From assembly GCA_028873155.1 (NCBI GenBank), contig JAGWML010000052.1, positions 1-13,994 of the forward strand: DNA of 13,994 nt, written 5' to 3'. The notes under the pieces were generated by a model, which saw nothing but the letters and a program-made list of their open reading frames with translations, did no database searches and was not told the DNA's origin. Positions 8,165-13,938 of this stretch are shown one piece after another (position 1 is the first letter of the stretch; each line of letters starts with the position of its first letter). The stretch comes from Acidobacteriota bacterium (GTDB taxonomy: Bacteria; Acidobacteriota; Terriglobia; Terriglobales; Acidobacteriaceae). Position numbers and translations under genes: made by a program.

Positions 8165-8197
8165 GAAAAGCGTGGCGCTTGTTGTCGCGGCCACGCT
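8165..8197 (-). terminator. terminator-like hairpin between rpsB and tsf
   Basis: On the minus strand AGCGTGGC (8190-8197) pairs perfectly with GCCACGCT (8169-8176) around a 13-base loop and is followed by TTTTCGTTT. It sits inside a 121-base spacer between two genes normally co-transcribed, so it probably attenuates rather than abolishes transcription into tsf. Confidence 0.5.
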
Positions 8198-8230
8198 CTT
8201 CAGTCCCTGCGCAATCATCCGCGGTTAAAT

Positions 8231-9094
8231 TTACAGTGCGCCCTCGGCCACTTCGGTATCGTCCAGCACTGAAACCGCCGCCGGAGCCTTGCGGATTCCG
8301 CCGCCAAGAGCCGCATTCAAATCCACGTCCTCGTCGGGGCCAGACGTCTCTGCGACCTCACTCTCGGCCGCCACAGCTACGGGCACCTCTTCGGCGAAGG
8401 CTTTGTCGCCCACCAGGTTCACGCCCTCGGCTGCCGAGTCGGCAATCTTCGAGGTGAACAGGCGAATCGCGCGCAGCGCATCGTCATTGCCCGGAATCAC
8501 GTAGTCCACCACCGTCGGATCGCAGTTCGTGTCCACAACCGCCACCACAGGAATGCCCAGCTTCCGCGCTTCCTTCACCGCAATCGCCTCGTTGTTCGAG
8601 TCGACGACGAAGATCGCGTCCGGCAGCCGCTTCATGTTCTTGATGCCGGCCAGGTTGGCCTGCAGGTGCTTCCGCTCGCGCTCCAGACGAATGACTTCCT
8701 TCTTCGTCAGAAGATCGTATCGGCCATCGGTAGCCATCTCATCCAGTTCCTGAAGGCGCTTCACCGACTTCTGCACGGTCACCCAGTTAGTCAGCAGCCC
8801 GCCCAGCCAGCGCTGGTTGATATAGGGCATGCTGGCGCGCGTCGCCTCTTCGGCAATTGCATCCTGCGCCTGGCGCTTGGTGCCGACAAACAGAATCATC
8901 TTGCCGCTCCCGCAAAGCTCCGTCACAAACTTCGACGCGTCTTTGAAGAGCTTGAGGGTCTTCTGCAGATCGATGATGTAAATCCCGTTGCGCTCGCCAA
9001 AGATGTACTCCTTCATCTTCGGGTTCCAGCGCTTCGTCTGATGCCCGAAGTGAACACCCGCTTCGAGCAGCTCCTTCATCGTGATCGTGGCCAT
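8231..9094 (-). CDS. rpsB: 30S ribosomal protein S2 (uS2)
   Basis: The 287-residue protein starts MATITMKELLEAGVHFGHQT, the S2 opening with the conserved GVHFGHQT motif, and contains RWNPKM, WLGGLLTNW and VVDTNCDP, all typical of uS2. The body to about residue 225 corresponds to the whole E. coli protein. The remaining about 60 residues are an Ala/Glu/Asp/Val-rich acidic tail of no recognised domain. S2 binds the 30S head-body junction and is needed for S1 recruitment. The ATG at 9094 has AAGGAGG just upstream. Hairpins in its leader suggest local regulation. Confidence 0.97.
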   Translation of the reverse strand: MATITMKELLEAGVHFGHQTKRWNPKMKEYIFGERNGIYIIDLQKTLKLFKDASKFVTELCGSGKMILFVGTKRQAQDAIAEEATRASMPYINQRWLGGLLTNWVTVQKSVKRLQELDEMATDGRYDLLTKKEVIRLERERKHLQANLAGIKNMKRLPDAIFVVDSNNEAIAVKEARKLGIPVVAVVDTNCDPTVVDYVIPGNDDALRAIRLFTSKIADSAAEGVNLVGDKAFAEEVPVAVAAESEVAETSGPDEDVDLNAALGGGIRKAPAAVSVLDDTEVAEGAL

Positions 9095-9114
9095 TGGCCT
9101 CCTTCGTGGATTGC

Positions 9115-9162
9115 ATCCGGGCTGGACCTTCGCCTTGCCCGGATTGAACCCGCTATCGCGGG
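9115..9162 (-). promoter_or_regulatory. two hairpins in the rpsB leader
   Basis: Read on minus, CCCGC-GATA-GCGGG (9149-9162) is followed by an 8-bp perfect stem, ATCCGGGC with GCCCGGAT (9115-9144, 14-base loop), ending about ten bases before the AAGGAGG of rpsB. No U-tract follows, so they are more likely leader structure or a protein-binding site than terminators. S2 is known to control its own leader in some bacteria; that function here is inference. Confidence 0.4.
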
Positions 9163-9173
9163 AGATTGAAAAA

Positions 9174-9206
9174 CAGTAATCAGTTGCCAGTTGTCAGTAA
9201 TCAGTT
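9174..9206 (-). repeat. degenerate heptamer array A (ACTGNNN)
   Basis: On the minus strand the units ACTGATT, ACTGACA, ACTGGCA, ACTGATT and a final ACTG follow each other with a period of seven. On plus this is seen as two exact 12-base copies of CAGTAATCAGTT nine bases apart. It lies in the spacer between rpsI and rpsB. Confidence 0.7.
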
Positions 9207-9230
9207 AGTCTGCGGCGCAACCGCCCTTGT

Positions 9231-9261
9231 GCTGAACACTGACCACTGTTCACTGAACACT
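9231..9261 (-). repeat. degenerate heptamer array B (AGTGNNC)
   Basis: On the minus strand AGTGTTC, AGTGAAC, AGTGGTC, AGTGTTC and a partial AGC follow with a period of seven. It starts ten bases after the rpsI stop and is separated from array A by 24 bases. Confidence 0.7.
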
Positions 9262-9271
9262 TCGAAGCGCG

Positions 9272-9667
<396 letters not shown>

Positions 9668-9689
9668 GCCTTGTATCCGCTCCTAGCTC

Positions 9690-10121
9690 TTACGCAATCT
9701 TCATTTCCACCGGCTGCTGTGCCGCGTGGGGATGCTTGTCGCCGCGATAAACCTTCAGCTTGGAACCCATCGCGCGTCCCAGCTTCGTCTTGGGCAGCAT
9801 GCCCTTGATCGCCTCTTCCAGAATCTTCTCCGGCTTGCGGCTCAGCAGGCGCGTGAACGACTCCTCGCGCAATCCGCCCGGAAAGCCTGTGTACCGGCGA
9901 TAGAGCTTGCTCTGGCTCTTCAGTCCGGTCAACCGCACCTTCTCCGCATTGATCACAATCACGTGATCGCCCATGTCAATGTACGGAACGTACTGGGGAT
10001 TCAGCTTGCCGCTCAGCACGCTGGCCGCCTTGGTCGCAAGTCTGCCCAGAGTCTCGCCGTTCGCATCCAGCACAAACCACTTGCGGTCAATATCCTTCCC
10101 GCTCGGAACAAAGGTACCCAT
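9690..10121 (-). CDS. rplM: 50S ribosomal protein L13 (uL13)
   Basis: The 143-residue protein has the L13 hallmarks: RKWFVLDANGETLGRLAT near the N-terminus, GDHVIVINAEKV, GMLPKTKLGRAM, and a His-rich end, KHPHAAQQP. It is an early assembly protein of the large subunit. The frame is open upstream to about 10259, but the ATG at 10121 has AGGAG shortly before it and gives the family's normal length, so I place the start there. It is the first gene of the four-gene ribosomal operon, behind a leader of about 320 bases. Confidence 0.97.
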   Translation of the reverse strand: MGTFVPSGKDIDRKWFVLDANGETLGRLATKAASVLSGKLNPQYVPYIDMGDHVIVINAEKVRLTGLKSQSKLYRRYTGFPGGLREESFTRLLSRKPEKILEEAIKGMLPKTKLGRAMGSKLKVYRGDKHPHAAQQPVEMKIA

Positions 10122-10445
10122 CTCTCTCCTGCCTTCAATCAACCGTGCACAGTCCGGCTTGCACATCTCATGCCCGGTTCCCGTGCATCCGAAATCTAAA
10201 ATCAGCGGCGCAAACCGCCGGAACCCGCGCTCGCAGCAACGGGCATCCCATCCACCCACGACCCAACAAACTTGTTCGGGTGAGGATTGCGAGGGGCTGT
10301 TCCTGCCGGAAGCTGTTACTCAACCCGATCGGCGCCCTGCCGTCGCTTCCGGTAGCCGCCGCCCTCTACTGGCCGGACCCTGTTTCCAGTCCTCCAGGCG
10401 AGCCCGTATATAGACACACAGACTCAGGGCGCAACACCGCGCAAG
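10122..10445 (-). promoter_or_regulatory. long structured leader of the rplM operon
   Basis: From the predicted start near 10445 the transcript runs about 324 bases before rplM. It can fold into a three-tier element at 10291-10366 (minus strand: GAGG and GGCT pair with AGCC-CCTC, an A/CAGGAAC internal loop, then CCGGAAGC with GCTTCCGG). A second hairpin follows at 10261-10281 (ACCC-AACA with TGTT-GGGT, one bulged G). Known L13 leaders in other phyla bind the operon's own protein; whether this one does is untested. No riboswitch class was recognised. Confidence 0.45.
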
Positions 10446-10451
10446 GATTAC

Positions 10452-10480
10452 AGAATACGTGATTCCTGAGGCGGAGTCAA
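10452..10480 (-). promoter_or_regulatory. sigma70-type promoter of the rplM-rpsI-rpsB-tsf operon
   Basis: TTGACT (10475-10480) and TATTCT (10452-10457) on minus are spaced by exactly 17 bases; the -35 matches at five of six and the -10 at four of six positions. It is the best promoter match I found on this strand. Confidence 0.7.
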
Positions 10481-10517
10481 CGAAAAGGCCCTGCGCTTTT
10501 CTGGCCAGAGGTCCGCC

Positions 10518-10546
10518 TTTCCACCCGCCGCACCGCTCGCTACAAT
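10518..10546 (+). promoter_or_regulatory. sigma70-type promoter of the secreted CYCXC-type gene
   Basis: TTTCCA (10518-10523) and TACAAT (10541-10546) are spaced by 17 bases. Transcription would start near 10553, right at the AAGAGGA ribosome binding site, giving a very short leader. It is divergent from the rplM promoter about 40 bases away. Confidence 0.5.
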
Positions 10547-10566
10547 ACGCCCAAGAGGATTTGCTG

Positions 10567-11019
10567 ATGAATCGCTGGATGAATCGCCGCTGGACCCTTG
10601 CACTGATCGCTGTCGCCCTCACCACCGCCAGCTACGCCCAGTGGTCCAATCCAGCCGACGACGTCCCGGCCTACCACCCTGCTGCACCCCTCCGCGTCAG
10701 CGCCCTCCCCCCTATCCTTTCAGGAGCGAAGCTCACTGGCCCCAACTTCCAGTATCCCTGGCAGGTCCACGTCTACCAGCAGGCCGCCAAAGTCGGCAAC
10801 GTCCTCTACCAGCTCCCCTGTAACTGCCGCTGTGACAGGGCTTTAGGTCACACCAGCCTGCGCAGTTGCTTTGAAGGGATGCACGGCACCGAGTGCTCAA
10901 CCTGTGCTAAGGAGGGTTTCTACGCCTACCAGCAGACCCGGCTTGGCAAGACGCCGGCGCAGATTCGCGCCGCCATCGCCCGCCACGAGTACGAGAGCAT
11001 CGATCTCGAGAAGCAATAG
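10567..11019 (+). CDS. secreted PCYCGC/CYCXC-type small cysteine protein
   Basis: The 150-residue product has a Sec-type signal peptide (basic MNRWMNRRW, hydrophobic core 10-20, likely cut after ASYA near residue 24), so it acts outside the cytoplasm. The mature part carries PCNCRC (84-89), GHTSLRSCF (94-102) and a HG-x-ECSTC group (106-113). This order of Cys and His resembles the PCYCGC protein family, where a Cys-x-Cys-x-Cys motif is followed by GH-SL--CF and a C--C pair; some members use selenocysteine. Here the motif reads CNCRC instead of CYCGC. The function is not established; metal or heme handling is plausible from the Cys/His cluster only. The ATG at 10567 has AAGAGGA seven bases upstream; a second ATG at 10579 would shorten the signal peptide. 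The gene stands alone between the ribosomal promoter and ssrA. Confidence 0.72.
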   Translation: MNRWMNRRWTLALIAVALTTASYAQWSNPADDVPAYHPAAPLRVSALPPILSGAKLTGPNFQYPWQVHVYQQAAKVGNVLYQLPCNCRCDRALGHTSLRSCFEGMHGTECSTCAKEGFYAYQQTRLGKTPAQIRAAIARHEYESIDLEKQ

Positions 11020-11214
11020 ACCCGCTCCGATCCAATCCGGCGTAGAATAGATAGAGCAGCACGAGCCAGTTGGCCCGGCTCGCACCTTTCGGCTCTGCAC
11101 GATCATCGAATGGTCAGAGTCAAAATGGGGGCGTCACGGTTTCGACGGGATCGCTTGTGGCTTAGGAGGCATGTCGGGGTGTGGGCACCCGTAATCGCCT
11201 GCAAAAACAAAGTT

Positions 11215-11244
11215 GCCAACGATAATCTGGCACTTGCAGCTTAA
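11215..11244 (+). other. tmRNA proteolysis-tag reading frame
   Basis: GCC AAC GAT AAT CTG GCA CTT GCA GCT TAA encodes ANDNLALAA; with the Ala charged on tmRNA the tag is AANDNLALAA. The resume codon is taken as GCC because AAAGTT before it resembles the E. coli ATAGTC context and the LAA end is the usual protease signal. Confidence 0.88.
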
Positions 11245-11458
11245 TTAAATAAGCTGCCGTCTTCCACGGCTTCGCCTATGGGCTGTGAGCGGACGTCATA
11301 CAGTGGGCTGGCGTGAGCGGCTCGGTCCGTGTTGCTCGCGCGAGATCATCGGACTAGTTCCCGTCGCATCTTGTCCGTTCTGAGTTGCGGGGGCGAAACC
11401 AAAAGGAAGCGGACAAAGCATGAACTCTCCTGGCTGACAATGATTTCGGACGCGGGTT

Positions 11459-11479
11459 CGACTCCCGCCGCCTCCACCA
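11459..11479 (+). repeat. attachment-site-like direct repeat, copy 1 (3' end of ssrA)
   Basis: The 21 bases begin CGACTCCCGCC and end CTCCACCA, covering the 3' half of the tmRNA T-arm and the acceptor end. They are identical to 12283-12303. The 3' T-arm half is the usual crossover region of elements that integrate at tRNA and tmRNA genes. Confidence 0.85.
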
Positions 11480-11485
11480 GCCTTC

Positions 11486-11502
11486 GCCCTCTTTAAGAGG
11501 GC
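11486..11502 (+). terminator. hairpin just downstream of ssrA
   Basis: GCCCTC and GAGGGC form a 6-bp stem with a TTTAA loop, seven bases after the tmRNA CCA; outer AGCC (11479 region) and GGCT can extend it across an internal loop. No U-tract follows, so termination is only possible, not clear; it may guide 3' processing of tmRNA. Confidence 0.35.
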
Positions 11503-11600
11503 TCCGGCTCGGCGTGCCAATTGGGATTGCCCGATGGGTTAGATTGTCAGAATGCGGGCGAAGGCTGTCGCGCCGAAGCCTTGGCGCAGGCGGACTCTTC

Positions 11601-11840
11601 ATGAAATACGTGTACATTCTGCAGAGCCTCGCTGCAGAAGAGCATTTCTATATCGGGATCACCGACGACCTAAAAGCGAGGCTGGCGAAACACAATGCCG
11701 GCGCAGTGACTCACACTTCAAAGTTCCGCCCTTGGCGCATCAAGACCTATATCGCGTTTGCAGATGAGGCTCGCGCGATTGCCTTTGAGAGGTATCTGAA
11801 GTCGGGATCAGGACGCGCCTTTGCTAAAGCACGGCTGTAG
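11601..11840 (+). CDS. stand-alone GIY-YIG endonuclease domain protein
   Basis: The 79-residue product is almost exactly one GIY-YIG nuclease domain of the small, single-domain type. YVYILQS (3-9) takes the GIY position, FYIGITDDLKARLAKHN (16-32) contains the YIG motif and the catalytic Arg27, and AFERYLKSGSGRAF (61-74) contains Glu63, the expected metal ligand. No DNA-recognition domain is attached. I chose the ATG at 11601, which gives the domain's normal N-terminus; an upstream in-frame extension to 11514 runs into noncoding sequence. No good ribosome binding site precedes it; GGCGGA nine bases upstream is the best. It lies 122 bases behind ssrA inside the repeat-bounded segment. The real substrate is unknown. 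The stop codon lies inside a short tandem duplication. Confidence 0.88.
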   Translation: MKYVYILQSLAAEEHFYIGITDDLKARLAKHNAGAVTHTSKFRPWRIKTYIAFADEARAIAFERYLKSGSGRAFAKARL

Positions 11841-11861
11841 GACGCGCCTCGACTAAAGCAC
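11810..11861 (+). repeat. tandem duplication at the 3' end of the GIY-YIG gene
   Basis: Two 23-base copies, 11810-11832 and 11839-11861, share AGGACGCGCCT and CTAAAGCAC and differ only in three central bases; the period is 29. The stop codon of the nuclease gene falls at the start of the second copy. Confidence 0.75.
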
Positions 11862-11903
11862 ACCGGCGTAAAATTGCAAGCAACGTTACCCCAGGGGAAA
11901 GAC

Positions 11904-12176
11904 ATGGCGGTCAAGGCGTTGCCCATTGAGATTGGGTCCGTAATTACGGCGACACAATATTCGGGGACAGACCGTGTCCTCTTTTTGCTGGGAGCCGCGT
12001 TTTGTTTTTGGATGGCGGCGAGAGGCGTGAAGACGGGCGAAGTGCCCTTGCAATTGACGACCCTAAGCAGGCGATCTCACGGACCTATTATTTTCTGGTT
12101 CGGGATTGTGATGAACATCCTGATTGGCGCGATGTGTTTGCTCGGATTCATCTTCGGGCGAGACATCTGGAAATAG
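11904..12176 (+). CDS. small two-helix membrane protein of unknown function (90 aa)
   Basis: The ATG at 11904 is preceded by CAGGGGAAAG, a good ribosome binding site. The 90-residue product has a polar N-terminus of about 22 residues, a hydrophobic segment at about 25-39 (VLFLLGAAFCFWMAA), a polar loop with RRSH (about 56-59), and a second long segment at about 61-84 (PIIFWFGIVMNILIGAMCLL), ending in GRDIWK. I recognise no family. It follows the GIY-YIG gene by 63 bases and lies within the repeat-bounded segment, with codon choice less GC-biased than the ribosomal or amt genes, which suggests transfer. It could be a cargo gene of the element. Confidence 0.65.
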   Translation: MAVKALPIEIGSVITATQYSGTDRVLFLLGAAFCFWMAARGVKTGEVPLQLTTLSRRSHGPIIFWFGIVMNILIGAMCLLGFIFGRDIWK

Positions 12177-12282
12177 CCGTGTACCTATGGCGTACTTCAG
12201 TGGGGTGTATTGACCGTTTTCTGCGTTTGTTGCGGCGTTGAAAACGCAATAACTTGCTTAGAATCAACAACTCTCTCTAATC

Positions 12283-12303
12283 CGACTCCCGCCGCCTCCA
12301 CCA
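12283..12303 (+). repeat. attachment-site-like direct repeat, copy 2
   Basis: Exact 21-base copy of the ssrA 3' end (11459-11479), same orientation, without any other part of tmRNA around it. One base further out the copies differ (T against C), then agree once more, then diverge. It marks the far end of the inserted segment. Confidence 0.85.
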
Positions 12304-12349
12304 ATACACCTGCATCATCCACAGAATCGCGCAACTGCGCTCGGTCCCG

Positions 12350-13906
12350 TCACCCCACGATCAAACGCAGGCCCGACGCACGAGGCGCCGTCAGCGATAC
12401 TTTGCCCTCCCGCAGCGCGTGCCCTTCCCCCGGCGCAATCCGCGCTTCGCGGCTGTCCAAAGCAGGTGCGCGCATTGTCTCCACCCGCACGCTTCCAGCC
12501 CTGACGCTGCCAAAATCCACCGTCAACTCCAGATCCCGCGTCGCATCCTTATTCAGCACAATGACCGCCGTCTCGCCACTCGGCAGTTTCGCCGCATACG
12601 CCGTCGCATCCACGCCTGTCGCCTGCAACGCCTGCGTCAGGTCCGCCTTCATCAAGGTCGCTCCGCTCAGCGCTCCCGCAAACTTCAACCCATATGCCAC
12701 CGGCATCATGCGGTACTCCGAGCCGAAGGTCGCAATCGGCGTGTAGAACGGATGCGGGTGACTCGCAATCTGTTCAGGTGTCGCTCCAGCATCTTTCAGC
12801 AGTACATCCCCAGGCAAAAAGCCGCCCACCGAGTTCGCCACCGACTTGCCCGTTCCTCCGTGCAGATTTACGCCGGAGTAGTTGTTGCTCGCCAGCAGCA
12901 GTGCATAATCCGCTGCCCACAGCGCTGCGGCAAACACATCCGACACGCCTGGTTTCCCGCCGCGATAGCACGTGTTGCCTTCCGTCATGCGCACCCGTGC
13001 GCCCACCTTGTCCGCCGCGGCCGTGGCGATGTCTGCCGTATGCTGCACCCTGGCCATCGTCGCTGGCTTCAGCAGGTTGGGAATGTTCACTTCAGGATTC
13101 GTCGCTGGCCCGCCGAAATAATAATGATGTGTCAGCGTAGTCACATGCGGAGGGTTCTGAATCGACGGCCACAGCGCCGCAACATCTGTCAGCCACTCGA
13201 CCTTCCCTGCAACATCCGGCATCCCGAACGTCGCCCCCGGCACGCGCGCCTCAATTGCCCGCGCCAGCGTCAGCCATTCATCCAGATACGCCTTCGGCGA
13301 CCACGTCTTCGGATCGCGCAGGTGCCGGTCAAAGAGGTCCACCTCATTGCCAATTTGGAAGTATTGCAGCCGCGGCCCCAGCGTCTTCGCCACAAACTCA
13401 GCCTCAGCCGCTGCGCGCTCGGGCGTGTTGGTGCCCATGCCAATCCCATACAGGCAAGTCCAACCCGTCGCCTTCAGAAACTCCGCCAGGTTTCGCACAG
13501 CCTCAGCCGTCACCGCGTAATACTGCGGCTTTGGTTCGCCCACCACCTCCCGTGTCTGCGGATGCTCTGGCTCCTGCGACTCGCGCGTAGGCTTCCAGTA
13601 GCCAAACTCGCTCGTGTTGCCGCCCAGGCGCAGCACCCCATGCGGCGACAGCGTTCTGCACTCACGGATGAGCCCCGCATTCTGCGCGGAAAAGAAGCTC
13701 GGGTCGGTGAGCTGCTGCACCTCATACGACAATCCGACAAAATCGACCGGCATATGCGGCCCGTTTGCTTCCGCCGGAATTGCAAGCGTGACCTTTGTGA
13801 CGTCCGACGCCTGCGCGCGCAGGCGCGTGGCGGCAACGGTGAGAGCGGTGGTGGCAAGAAATGTGCGTCGGCTGATTGTCGTCATTGGAATCTTTAGAAC
13901 ACCCAT
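12350..13906 (-). CDS. Tat-exported GH79 beta-glucuronidase-like glycoside hydrolase
   Basis: The product (518 residues from the ATG at 13906) carries a twin-arginine signal, ISRRTFLATTALTVAATRLR, so it is exported folded to the periplasm or beyond. A (beta/alpha)8-type body follows with GVLRLGGNTSEFGYW, the acid/base motif FQIGNEVDLF (Glu188) and the nucleophile motif RMTEGNTCYRGG (Glu309), then a beta-domain (about 400-518). This order matches family GH79; a characterised beta-glucuronidase of this family comes from Acidobacterium capsulatum. The likely role is removal of glucuronic or methylglucuronic acid from plant or microbial polysaccharides. An ATG at 13885 would start directly at MTTISRR but has no ribosome binding site, whereas 13906 has GGAAG upstream. 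A start at 13969 is unlikely because the -10 at 13933-13938 lies downstream of it. No other carbohydrate gene is visible in the window. Confidence 0.83.
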   Translation of the reverse strand: MGVLKIPMTTISRRTFLATTALTVAATRLRAQASDVTKVTLAIPAEANGPHMPVDFVGLSYEVQQLTDPSFFSAQNAGLIRECRTLSPHGVLRLGGNTSEFGYWKPTRESQEPEHPQTREVVGEPKPQYYAVTAEAVRNLAEFLKATGWTCLYGIGMGTNTPERAAAEAEFVAKTLGPRLQYFQIGNEVDLFDRHLRDPKTWSPKAYLDEWLTLARAIEARVPGATFGMPDVAGKVEWLTDVAALWPSIQNPPHVTTLTHHYYFGGPATNPEVNIPNLLKPATMARVQHTADIATAAADKVGARVRMTEGNTCYRGGKPGVSDVFAAALWAADYALLLASNNYSGVNLHGGTGKSVANSVGGFLPGDVLLKDAGATPEQIASHPHPFYTPIATFGSEYRMMPVAYGLKFAGALSGATLMKADLTQALQATGVDATAYAAKLPSGETAVIVLNKDATRDLELTVDFGSVRAGSVRVETMRAPALDSREARIAPGEGHALREGKVSLTAPRASGLRLIVG

Positions 13907-13932
13907 TGGATTCGCTTCCGCAATGCACGCCA

Positions 13933-13938
13933 AGTATA
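13933..13938 (-). promoter_or_regulatory. candidate -10 box of the GH79 gene
   Basis: TATACT on the minus strand matches the sigma70 -10 at five of six positions and would start transcription near 13926, about 20 bases before the ATG at 13906. No convincing -35 lies 16-18 bases upstream. Confidence 0.3.

Larger units (their letters stand above)
11127..11479 (+). ncRNA. ssrA: tmRNA (transfer-messenger RNA)
   Basis: The 5' end GGGGGCGTCACGGTTTCGAC and the 3' end with T-arm GGGTTCGACTCCC and CGCCTCCACCA pair as a tRNA-like acceptor (seven pairs with one G-U). The inner part holds a tag frame, an 8-bp hairpin directly behind it (GCAGCTTA with TAAGCTGC, 11235-11256) and further pseudoknot-like sequence. 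The RNA is about 353 nt, a normal one-piece form, and rescues stalled ribosomes with SmpB. CCA is encoded. Its last 21 bases reappear at 12283-12303. Confidence 0.96.
11480..12303 (+). mobile_element. 824-bp mini-element at the ssrA 3' end (GIY-YIG nuclease plus small membrane protein)
   Basis: The segment is bounded by the two 21-bp direct repeats of the tmRNA end, as attL/attR of integrated islands are. It contains hairpins, a stand-alone GIY-YIG gene, a small membrane-protein gene and about 110 noncoding bases, but no integrase, transposase or room for one. The stretch around 11870-12290 looks less GC-rich than the host genes. It is either the remnant of a larger island, a non-autonomous element moved by an integrase elsewhere, or a nuclease-driven cassette. 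Integration is inferred from the repeats. Confidence 0.6.

Noticed and set aside
7015..8457. 480-codon plus-strand frame
   Set aside because: It overlaps amt in another frame, crosses the terminator and runs antisense through tsf and rpsB; composition is typical of a shadow.
10122..10259. N-terminal extension of L13 by 46 residues
   Set aside because: The L13 fold starts at MGTFVPSG; the ATG at 10121 has a clear AGGAG and gives the family length.
10122..10445. RNase P RNA, 4.5S RNA or a cobalamin riboswitch in the rplM leader
   Set aside because: Looked for because of GGAAAC-, GTCCGG- and stem-rich sequence; none of the diagnostic conserved cores is present.
10320..10625. 101-codon minus-strand frame over the rplM promoter
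   Set aside because: It would span the operon's -35/-10 and the divergent promoter; no domain.
11296..11617. Minus-strand frames reading like GGSRTRVRNHCQ across ssrA
   Set aside because: They are antisense to tmRNA; such frames arise from the T-arm and acceptor sequence and are well-known annotation artefacts.
12419..13897. Long 492-codon plus-strand frame
   Set aside because: It is the shadow of the GH79 gene on the opposite strand, with Arg/His/Pro-rich composition and no domain.
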